6,376 nt of DNA, taken from assembly GCA_003446975.1 (NCBI GenBank), contig DMAP01000133.1, positions 1 to 6,376 of the forward strand. The letters are read 5' to 3'. The stretch comes from Clostridiales bacterium. GTDB lineage: Bacteria > Bacillota > Clostridia > Tissierellales > Dethiosulfatibacteraceae. This document shows positions 1-6,376 of the stretch, piece after piece (positions within the stretch are counted from its first letter, which is position 1; every line of letters starts with the position of its first letter). The position numbers and the translations under genes were made by a program. Below the pieces are notes generated by a model. That model was not told the DNA's origin, searched no databases, and worked only from the letters and a program-made list of their open reading frames with translations.

Positions 1-1
1 T

Positions 2-1483
2 ATCAAGCGAATAGGGCCCGATGGTGTTTTCAACAATACTTTGCCAAATCAATCGACTTTAAGGGATTGGGATGGAGCTAAGCTTGAATATGCACCTAAA
101 GCGCGGCTTAACCTGAAGCTCTTTTCATTTTTAGGTGCATCCCGGCTTGATTCACGACACCAGACACATCGCAGCCATCATGAGGAACTGCTTAAACGAT
201 TTAAAGATCGCATCAATATTGCCGGTGCCGGTGAAAAGGAAGATGTTGTTCGTACCATTGAAAATCTATTTTTAGGTTTCCAGGGTGCAGGCAGCGGACG
301 GACGTGGTGTGCACAAAGTTTTTTACCAATTTCTAATAGTCTATTGGCAGGTGAGTCAATTTGGAAAGAGTCAAAGGCAAAAAAATCACAGATTGGAGAT
401 TGGTTTGATCTTCTTGAAAAAAGGTCATCATTTTTTGATATGAAGCAGCATCTCTTTCTATCTAGAGGAGGGGAGTTAATCTACCTACAATTGTGCAATG
501 CATTGCGGCAGCCACAAGAGGTCATTGAGTTTTGGTGCCAAAAAAATGATATAAGACTAAGTGATAATGAACAAAGTCCCATATGGTTACACGAGAAATT
601 AGAAAAGGCTTTGGGACAGCTCATGAGTCATTGTCCTGACACATTGAATAAACTTGCCTCGTTTATAGACACGACCTTAGATCCCGATACACCAGAACAA
701 ACCGATGGGAGTAAGGAAGACAGGCGCTTTGTATCAGCAGGATGGTGCAATGCTGATAGCTGGCAGGAGGGTTATCTGTTCGCGGTGGAGTTACTTCGGT
801 TGTTAGAAACTAATTTGGATATTGTTGAACGTATTTATCTCTTAGAGAACGCCTGTGCCATGCAAGTATTACGTACCCTGGCAATGCAGAGCGCACGGGT
901 AGCAGAGGTTGACGGGTCAGTCTCGTGGCCGGGCTTCCGACTGGCTGTTTCTGCGCCTGAAGAAGATCGTCCCGCTATTCGTCGGTTATCACAGTATTCT
1001 GTAAAGGCAGTTGAAAAAATGATCTTTCAGGCATTAAGAGGTAATCAAGTTACCCTTCCAGAAGGAGAGATGGAACGAGAAAAAGCATTAAAGGATTCAG
1101 ATAGGAGGTATGGGGGAAAACTGTTTGTTGGATTATCCAAGCGTATTGGATTTGTGGTACCCAAACGTGGAAGCGGGGCGAGGTTCATTCTGAACGAGCA
1201 GCTGCTGAGGATGCTTGTTGTTACCACTGTACCCATTGGAGGTCGTTTAACCTTTGATACCTTTAAAGAGTTGCTTGAAAGCCGTCACGGCCTGGTTTTC
1301 GATGCCGATGGGTTTGACAGAGCTAGCAGGTGGCTTAGTGGCAAGGGCATATATTTATCTGCGGATACAGATGGCTGGCTACAAGAGATGCTTGAAGCAG
1401 CAGGCTTTTTAATCCATCTCTCTGATTCTTGTGCGTTAGTTTATAACCCTGCCGACCATCTTGATAGCAAGGAGAAAGAATGA
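2..1483 (+). CDS. Accessory subunit of a DNA-modification-linked restriction system (DptG-like or MAD7-like), 5' end outside window
   Basis: This frame is open from the left edge to a TGA at 1481-1483. The first usable in-window start is a TTG at 41, giving 480 residues, but it has no Shine-Dalgarno sequence and the frame continues upstream without a stop, so the true start probably lies before the window. Numbering from TTG 41, the protein is soluble and largely helical, with no signal peptide, membrane segment or recognisable catalytic motif. A basic helix near 41-58 (HQTHRSHHEELLKRFKDR) is followed by a helical body with FLPISNSLLAGESIW (94-108) and a GGELIYLQLCNAL stretch. A basic, glycine-containing loop (VPKRGSGARF, about 373-382) leads into a helix-rich C-terminus (about 385-470) with a LLRMLV...F..LLESRHGLVFD pattern that could be a winged helix. 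Function is inferred from context: size and coupling to a giant HerA-like ATPase match DptG (about 400-450 aa in that family, from memory) or MAD7. The coding call is firm; the family call is moderate. Confidence 0.85.
   Translation: MKRIGPDGVFNNTLPNQSTLRDWDGAKLEYAPKARLNLKLFSFLGASRLDSRHQTHRSHHEELLKRFKDRINIAGAGEKEDVVRTIENLFLGFQGAGSGRTWCAQSFLPISNSLLAGESIWKESKAKKSQIGDWFDLLEKRSSFFDMKQHLFLSRGGELIYLQLCNALRQPQEVIEFWCQKNDIRLSDNEQSPIWLHEKLEKALGQLMSHCPDTLNKLASFIDTTLDPDTPEQTDGSKEDRRFVSAGWCNADSWQEGYLFAVELLRLLETNLDIVERIYLLENACAMQVLRTLAMQSARVAEVDGSVSWPGFRLAVSAPEEDRPAIRRLSQYSVKAVEKMIFQALRGNQVTLPEGEMEREKALKDSDRRYGGKLFVGLSKRIGFVVPKRGSGARFILNEQLLRMLVVTTVPIGGRLTFDTFKELLESRHGLVFDADGFDRASRWLSGKGIYLSADTDGWLQEMLEAAGFLIHLSDSCALVYNPADHLDSKEKE
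1469..1474 (+). promoter_or_regulatory. Ribosome binding site of the giant ATPase gene
   Basis: AAGGAG sits five bases before ATG 1480 and inside the last codons of gene 1. It is a near-perfect Shine-Dalgarno sequence at normal spacing, and it decides the start of gene 2. Its location means gene 1 translation passes directly over it. Confidence 0.85.
1480..1483 (+). other. ATGA start-stop overlap between the two genes
   Basis: The ATG of gene 2 (1480-1482) overlaps the TGA of gene 1 (1481-1483). This arrangement is typical of translational coupling by terminating ribosomes and suggests that the two proteins are made in linked amounts and act together. With no intergenic space, gene 2 is almost certainly on the same transcript as gene 1. 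Confidence 0.9.
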
Positions 1484-4400
1484 GTTTTTTGGCCCACACG
1501 GTTTGCCAGCATATCGAAAGACAGGTCGAAAAAGTTCGTTTGGAAAGAACAAGTATCCGCAAAATGCTTGTGATGATTCCAGCAATGCCGGAGCAAACAC
1601 TTTGTGCAGTTGCTGATGCAATCACTAGTTATTGTTTAAAGGATGAGTCCCTGAAATTAACATTAAAAATTGCATCGATTCTCACGGAACATTGGAGCTC
1701 CGAGGGTAAGCAACTAACAGAAAATCGGGGGTGGAGAGATGAACGCGGAAATCTAACATACTATCGAAACATTCCAGAAGATAAAGAAAAGTTCTTGCTC
1801 GTTGTACTTTGTGGTGCAGACCGCGTTACTGATGCAGCAAGCCTTGCCGACTTTCACACCTGCAATCCAGATATGATATGGAAAACAGATATGAAACAAA
1901 GCTTTCGTGTCTGGATTGTTGAAAAACTTAATAAAATCGGACTGCATGAATATGAAGAGGACTTGACTGATTTCGACCGGATTCTCAAACCTATTTTTCA
2001 ATGCGGTCGTGGGGATCTTTTACAAATCAGTGATTGGCTGGAGGCGGTAAATCTCAATCACGCTGAAAATGTTTCCCATGCCCAACGGATAATGCTTGGG
2101 GAACTGCAAACATTCGGCTTGCCCCTGCTGGCTCGCTTTCCTCTACAGCAAAAAAGGAAGAGTTTAAGTCTATATATTAATAAATCTGGAGAATTTTATA
2201 ACTATACCCTTTTTCTTGAAGCTAGTCAGCGTGATAAAGCAATCAAAGCGATTGATAAAATTCTTGAGACTCTATTAGAAGGAGATCATGTTGGGATTCC
2301 TCTTGAAGATGAAGATATTTGCGGTCCATATCTTACGGGTGAAGAATTTCTTAATGGACTAAGAAAATATGTTCAGTCTGATGATCTAGTTGAACGAGAT
2401 AGATTACTCCAGTGCGACTTTTTCATTATTTGGGATAAGATTCTTAAGTTTAGAAAGCAGGAAAAGAAGGAAAAACGGGAGAGTGTTCGAAAGTTGACCG
2501 GCAATCCAGTAGAGGTACTACTGACGGCTACATGGATGACATTAAAGGATTATTGTCTGGAGAATAAATCCAACCCAGAAATAAGAATTCAGGAAATTTC
2601 AATCGTTACCTATTTGTACAAACATGATGTGGAAAGCGGAGATGATGTTGAAGAAAATGCAGAGCAGGCACGATATTATCTTACGCGCTTAATAGGAGGG
2701 ATAGATAACGTTTTACCCGGACACTTAAATTTAAAGAACACGGATGGTTCTGAGATTGTCATTAACAGTGGTTTAATTAATTCTGATATCACTTACAAAT
2801 ACGGTAAAAGTGCTGAACCGGTCCTGGAGTTTACTGTGACTGTGTTTGATCCTGAGAATGACACGGGATTCAAACGGAAGTTTGGCTGGAGATTGCCTGA
2901 ACATCATATGTATCGTCTGTCGGTAGAGTTATTGCTGAGAGCGCAAGTGGCATTAGCAAACCTTAGAGAAATCCATAAGCTGCCAGTTTTCCACATCTCA
3001 TATTATGAAGAGCTGTTACAAGCAACTGCGGATGAAGAGATTAGACGTGTGTTGCTACATTCAATTCGAGATGAAAGAGAGAACAAGAATGCTCTTACAA
3101 ATTTACTTAGTGGTGCTTGGGCCAACGAACATGATGCTGTATCTTCTAAGCTAAAGATTCTTGCCGAGAAATATGATGGTTTTATCCAAGAAACCGTATC
3201 TCAGGGGCTCTATTCCTCTATCTTTGCAACGAACAATTCATGGAGTGATTTAAGAAAATCCTTTATTGCTGTCTTTGAAGAGACTTCAAGCCTTGATGAT
3301 CTTTCTCGATCTTCTGTCGTGGGGATGCTGACGCGGGTTTTTTTGATTATACAGCCAAGGCCGGAACGGTTAGGTATCACCTGGCATGCTGATTATTATG
3401 AAAAATCTGGGATTGCGACCATATTACACCCATCTGTAATAGAAATGCTGGAAGCTCAGGTAGTATACCTGACGAGGTGTTTTAACTACGCTGTAAACAA
3501 AGAGTTGACAGGAACACCTTCAGCAGAATCGTTTAAAGCGCATGTTTGGCGAACATATGTTGATCTTTCTGAAATTCAATCCCCACTTACAGGTCTTTTA
3601 TTCAACGAACAACTGAATCTTGATGCAAATGTCCGCGGGCAAGAGCTCATTCATAGAATCGGAACCCCTGATACCTCCAACACCCCACTGTCTACACGGC
3701 TCCTCTTGCAATATAACGAAAGTACGGACGATGATAACTCTCTAAGTGATACAGAAATGTTTAGAGAGACGAGTGAGTCAAAGTTATTATTGCGATTAAT
3801 GCAGGATTATTTTGACCTGCATCCACATGCGCGTGATGGTCTGAGCATTGCAGTATTTAGGAACAAAGATATTCAGCCTGTTATTGCAGCAATACATGCT
3901 TACCTAAGAATTTTAGCCAATAAACCGACTGCTCAGCAATCGAATAAACGATATATATTAAATGATGAACGGCGGCGGCCTTATGCAATTAGTGTAACTT
4001 TATTTACAGAATCGAATGATGAAACGGATGTCTCGGCATGGGTGCAACAGTGGAAAGAACGTTGGGAAGCTGCTGAAACAGAGACTAAGTACGAGCTATA
4101 TCGACGTTGCCGTTTTTCAGTTGCGCATAGAATCGTGGAAAAAAATGGACTTTCTTCATTCCAATCACTCATAAACGAACAATTCGAAGCTGATATTGCC
4201 ATCTTCTACAACTTCATTGGAGCAGGAGAAGGGGTGAACAGATTTGAAAATGTAGAAGAATTTGATGTTACTAGTCGAGATCTAAAATTTCCAATTTTAG
4301 AAAAGGCATGCTGTTCAGTTAACAGTCCTGCAGAAATATATCGACGAAAAAGAGTGGTCAGTAACAGACAATTCGTGCTCGGGGCTTATCATGCAAATCT

Positions 4401-6376
4401 TTTACACTCCCTGCAATCTGGCTCAAACCAAAAGGGTACCTTGGTTGTTGGCGCTGGTGATTTTACTCCATGGAGAGAATTAATAGATTGCCTCCATAAA
4501 AAGGCTGAGTGGGTCATTTGTGTCGATCCCAATATGGACGAACGTCTTATTAAAACTCCTTCGCTTCATACTAAAACAGAACGAGAAATAATTGGTTTTG
4601 GTTCTGGTGTTGGTACCCATGGAGAAGATAATTACACCATCTCAACAGAGCAGTTTTCCCTTGCAGATATTCATCAGCGACTACAGGCCGCGATTAAATC
4701 CCTTTATGGTGCTGAGGCAGGCTGGAGTACCGCCGAGTGTGATGAGGTGGCCAAGGGCATCCTTCAAGTTGCCACGCAACTGTCTGGCCTTTCGTTAGTT
4801 CGGGCAACAGGGGTTGGTGATGAATATATTCGTGATTTTATGGCATATTCATTGTCTCGGAAAATGCTTCAACCCGATGAAGGTCTTCTTTGTGAATCTT
4901 TAGTGTCTCTTGACGCCTATCGACATTGGTTTGATTTATCTGATGATAGAAGTAGGCCGGATTTACTTTGGATTCGAGCTGAGATAGGGGCAGACAGCCG
5001 TATCCGTGTAAAGATGCAACTCATTGAATGTAAAATGGGGCAACAGTCCAAGGAACACATAATTAAAGCTAAGAGTCAGATAGATAATGGCTTAAGAGTA
5101 TTGATGGCTTCTTTTGCTCCATTGCACGATGACTATGCTGAGGTTTGCCTAGAAGATGATCGTCCTGATCGACGTTACTGGTGGATGCAACTACATCGAT
5201 TAATTGCAAGTAAGGCAGAGGTAAGTAGAATCCAATATGCTAATGCCCTGGTCGCCTTAGAACGCCTTGCAGAAGGAGACTTTGAAATAGTATGGGAAGC
5301 GTCTGTCTTTGCTTTCTGGCTAAACCAGAATCCAGTTATTAAGCGCGTTGCTTATTGGAATACTGGGATATCCTACTCAGTGATAGCAAATATTTACGAG
5401 ATAGGCGGCGGTTTTGTAAAACGGTTGACAACCGATTTTGAGAATAAAAGTATTGATTGGAGTCAATTCGACAACCAAGGGGAAGAGCTCCCGACAGAAG
5501 ACAATGAGGATATTCAGCCTGACGAAAATGACGATTATACTCCTTGGGAAGATGAGGAATCTGAAGAAGAAGAGAATGGTGATGATATTTTAGAAACTTC
5601 AGATGAAAGTGTGAATGCTGTAATCAGTGGCAATGTCGAAAACAAACATTCTCCAGTCTTTGAGGGTCAAATTAATACCCCTTTTTCTGAGTCATATGAC
5701 AACGATGATATAAAGAAAGAAGTTTTTTCCTTGGAGAATGGCACTGAAGAGGCTGGTGTTGCACAAAGTGGTGATAACAACGCAATAAGCCAAAATAAGC
5801 TTGGTCGAATTCTATTAGGAAATACAGTCAAGGGAGAGCAACCAGTATATTGGGAATTTGGTCATCCAGAGCTTGCAAATAGGCATATGTTAATTTTTGG
5901 GTCATCGGGCCAAGGGAAAACTTATGCCATTCAATGCATGTTATGTGAAATGACTAAGTTTAGGCAAAATAGTCTTATCGTCGACTATACAAATGGTTTT
6001 CTTCCCAATCATCTTGAGGAAATAGCAATACCAATTCTGAAGCCAAAACAGCATGTGGTTCGGCTAGAGCCACTACCGATTAATCCGTTTTTGCCTCAAG
6101 AATCTAACAATGGAGGTATTGTCATTTGTGAAAACTCAAATGCGGTTGCTAAGCGGGTAGCTGGTCTTTTTGATGCTGTTTACAATATTGGAGATCAGCA
6201 ATTTAGTGTTTTACACCGGGCTATTATGAATGGTGTTGACTCTTTTAAAGAGGAAATGAATTTAGACCAAATGCTCTCTGTAATTGAGGCAATGGCTGAT
6301 GACAAAAGATATAAAACTTCAGCTCAATCACTGCATAATAAGTCGCGTCCTTTTGTCTTAGATCGACCGTTTTCCC
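1480..6376 (+). CDS. Giant HerA/FtsK-like ATPase with embedded PD-(D/E)XK-like nuclease region (DptH-like or MAD8-like), 3' end outside window
   Basis: The frame starts at ATG 1480 and stays open through 6376, giving 1,632 complete codons with no stop in the window. ATG 1480 is the first start after in-frame TGA and TAG codons at 1462-1467, and an AAGGAG lies five bases upstream. Residues 1 to about 980 have no domain I can name. They include a basic segment (EKKEKRESVRKL, from 328) and a beta-rich patch (about 437-475) ending in FGWRLPEHH. Residues 986-1087 carry a glycine-rich VVGAG and VICVDPN pattern. Residues 1115-1200 match the four landmarks of PD-(D/E)XK nucleases. Residues 1328-1440 form an acidic, probably disordered linker. 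From about 1441 a P-loop ATPase begins, with WEFGHPELANRH just before Walker A GSSGQGKT (1474-1481) and VDYTNGF at 1501-1507. Walker B and the rest of the ATPase are off the edge. No signal peptide or membrane helix is seen, so it should be cytoplasmic. Architecture and the gene 1 neighbour suggest the DptH (DndH) subunit of phosphorothioation-dependent restriction, or MADS MAD8. Confidence 0.9.
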   Translation, partial: MSFLAHTVCQHIERQVEKVRLERTSIRKMLVMIPAMPEQTLCAVADAITSYCLKDESLKLTLKIASILTEHWSSEGKQLTENRGWRDERGNLTYYRNIPEDKEKFLLVVLCGADRVTDAASLADFHTCNPDMIWKTDMKQSFRVWIVEKLNKIGLHEYEEDLTDFDRILKPIFQCGRGDLLQISDWLEAVNLNHAENVSHAQRIMLGELQTFGLPLLARFPLQQKRKSLSLYINKSGEFYNYTLFLEASQRDKAIKAIDKILETLLEGDHVGIPLEDEDICGPYLTGEEFLNGLRKYVQSDDLVERDRLLQCDFFIIWDKILKFRKQEKKEKRESVRKLTGNPVEVLLTATWMTLKDYCLENKSNPEIRIQEISIVTYLYKHDVESGDDVEENAEQARYYLTRLIGGIDNVLPGHLNLKNTDGSEIVINSGLINSDITYKYGKSAEPVLEFTVTVFDPENDTGFKRKFGWRLPEHHMYRLSVELLLRAQVALANLREIHKLPVFHISYYEELLQATADEEIRRVLLHSIRDERENKNALTNLLSGAWANEHDAVSSKLKILAEKYDGFIQETVSQGLYSSIFATNNSWSDLRKSFIAVFEETSSLDDLSRSSVVGMLTRVFLIIQPRPERLGITWHADYYEKSGIATILHPSVIEMLEAQVVYLTRCFNYAVNKELTGTPSAESFKAHVWRTYVDLSEIQSPLTGLLFNEQLNLDANVRGQELIHRIGTPDTSNTPLSTRLLLQYNESTDDDNSLSDTEMFRETSESKLLLRLMQDYFDLHPHARDGLSIAVFRNKDIQPVIAAIHAYLRILANKPTAQQSNKRYILNDERRRPYAISVTLFTESNDETDVSAWVQQWKERWEAAETETKYELYRRCRFSVAHRIVEKNGLSSFQSLINEQFEADIAIFYNFIGAGEGVNRFENVEEFDVTSRDLKFPILEKACCSVNSPAEIYRRKRVVSNRQFVLGAYHANLLHSLQSGSNQKGTLVVGAGDFTPWRELIDCLHKKAEWVICVDPNMDERLIKTPSLHTKTEREIIGFGSGVGTHGEDNYTISTEQFSLADIHQRLQAAIKSLYGAEAGWSTAECDEVAKGILQVATQLSGLSLVRATGVGDEYIRDFMAYSLSRKMLQPDEGLLCESLVSLDAYRHWFDLSDDRSRPDLLWIRAEIGADSRIRVKMQLIECKMGQQSKEHIIKAKSQIDNGLRVLMASFAPLHDDYAEVCLEDDRPDRRYWWMQLHRLIASKAEVSRIQYANALVALERLAEGDFEIVWEASVFAFWLNQNPVIKRVAYWNTGISYSVIANIYEIGGGFVKRLTTDFENKSIDWSQFDNQGEELPTEDNEDIQPDENDDYTPWEDEESEEEENGDDILETSDESVNAVISGNVENKHSPVFEGQINTPFSESYDNDDIKKEVFSLENGTEEAGVAQSGDNNAISQNKLGRILLGNTVKGEQPVYWEFGHPELANRHMLIFGSSGQGKTYAIQCMLCEMTKFRQNSLIVDYTNGFLPNHLEEIAIPILKPKQHVVRLEPLPINPFLPQESNNGGIVICENSNAVAKRVAGLFDAVYNIGDQQFSVLHRAIMNGVDSFKEEMNLDQMLSVIEAMADDKRYKTSAQSLHNKSRPFVLDRPFS
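4435..4740 (+). other. Glycine-rich alpha/beta region of unknown function (residues 986-1087)
   Basis: The sequence reads GTLVVGAGDFTPWRELI, then a helix, then AEWVICVDPNMDERLI, and later IIGFGSGVGTHGEDNYTIS. Alternating hydrophobic strands and helices with small-residue turns suggest a compact alpha/beta fold just before the nuclease-like core. It is not a Walker A motif because GK[ST] is absent. A nucleotide-binding-like or helper fold is possible, but I cannot name the family. Confidence 0.35.
4822..5079 (+). other. PD-(D/E)XK-like nuclease core within the giant ATPase (residues 1115-1200)
   Basis: The landmarks occur in the usual order and at plausible spacing. A helix contains GVGDEY with E1115, then SRPDLLWI places P1160-D1161 on a putative strand. 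A short loop leads to MQLIECKMG with E1183 and K1185 on the next strand, and an amphipathic helix follows with H1193, K1196 and Q1200 (KAKSQIDNGLRVL). In PD-(D/E)XK enzymes the acidic residues bind the metal ions, the lysine assists catalysis and a downstream helix often carries Gln or Lys. All key residues appear intact, so an active nuclease is plausible. This is a motif reading only, without a structure or profile match. Confidence 0.6.
5461..5799 (+). other. Acidic low-complexity linker before the ATPase domain (residues 1328-1440)
   Basis: Residues 1335-1369 hold 20 Asp or Glu among 35 residues and no Lys or Arg, including the run EDEESEEEE at 1357-1365. The stretch up to about 1440 is rich in Asn, Ser, Asp and Glu and poor in hydrophobics, which suggests disorder. 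It separates the nuclease-like part from the P-loop ATPase. It may be a flexible hinge, or a negatively charged segment that competes with DNA for a basic surface; that role is inference. Confidence 0.7.
5800..6376 (+). other. N-terminal part of HerA/FtsK-like P-loop ATPase domain, cut by window edge
   Basis: The domain opens with GRILLGN, QPVYWEFGHPEL and NRHMLIFGSSGQGKTYAIQ. This is the pattern of HerA/FtsK-superfamily ATPases, where a strand delivers the substrate-independent P-loop. Walker A fits GxxxxGKT with K1480 and T1481 at nt 5917-5922. The strand after the following helix reads SLIVDYTNGF. About 150 residues follow Walker A before the edge, too few to include Walker B, the sensor residues or the arginine finger. 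Such ATPases usually form hexamers that move along or remodel double-stranded DNA. Confidence 0.75.

Noticed and set aside
1045..1236. Minus-strand ORF of 63 codons.
   Set aside because: Antisense within gene 1, in a region whose sense translation has the coherent VPKRGSGARF and LLRMLV patterns.
1335..1625. Minus-strand ORF of 96 codons (with a second, nested minus-strand ORF at 1436-1621) spanning the gene 1/gene 2 junction.
   Set aside because: They are antisense to two well-supported genes, have Cys/Ser/Leu-rich translations typical of shadow frames, and show no start context.
1753..2001. Minus-strand ORF of 82 codons.
   Set aside because: It is antisense shadow of the giant gene, whose frame is continuous here.
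3981..4202. Minus-strand ORF of 73 codons.
   Set aside because: Antisense within the giant gene; low-information serine-rich translation and no ribosome site.
4592..4798. A 68-codon + strand ORF starting MVLVLVLV, which looks like a hydrophobic leader.
   Set aside because: It lies wholly inside the giant gene in another frame; the repeat arises from GGT/TTT-rich codons for the glycine-rich GFGSGVG stretch, and there is no ribosome site.
5425..5453. A TTGACA that could be a -35 box for an internal promoter.
   Set aside because: No convincing -10 box lies about 17 bases downstream, and it is in the middle of a coding region with no new gene start following.
1..6376. CRISPR arrays, tRNA/rRNA, insertion sequences, attachment sites, terminators.
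   Set aside because: Reading through showed no regular repeats, no cloverleaf-like segment, no transposase frame and no GC-rich hairpin followed by a T run; the window is continuous coding sequence.

Overview
The window is almost wholly coding and holds parts of two co-directional genes on the + strand, with no RNA gene, mobile element, CRISPR array or intergenic gap. Base composition is moderately AT-rich (low-40s % GC by eye). The one visible ribosome binding site is a standard AAGGAG. This suits a bacterium, perhaps a proteobacterium, but nothing here fixes the taxon.

Gene 1 (2-1483) is open at the left edge and encodes a soluble, mostly helical protein of about 480 residues or slightly more, with a likely winged-helix-like C-terminus. 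Gene 2 starts at 1480, overlaps gene 1 in an ATGA junction, and runs off the right edge after 1,632 codons with no stop. I checked its frame codon by codon across the window. Gene 2 encodes a giant modular protein. A long N-terminal region of unknown fold comes first. Next is a segment with all the landmarks of a PD-(D/E)XK nuclease (E1115, P1160-D1161, E1183-x-K1185, Q1200). A very acidic linker (about 1328-1440) follows. Last comes the beginning of a HerA/FtsK-like P-loop ATPase with a Walker A motif (GSSGQGKT, 1474-1481).

A roughly 480-aa protein translationally coupled to a giant protein with a C-terminal HerA-like ATPase is the layout of the restriction half of DNA-modification defence systems. 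The best known case is DptG-DptH (DndG-DndH), which attacks DNA lacking phosphorothioate marks. The MAD7-MAD8 pair of the methylation-associated defence system (MADS) is a serious alternative. The choice cannot be settled here because the modification genes lie outside the window, so gene symbols are left blank. The working model is that the gene 1 product is an accessory or DNA/partner-binding subunit and the gene 2 product couples ATP-driven translocation or remodelling to DNA cleavage.
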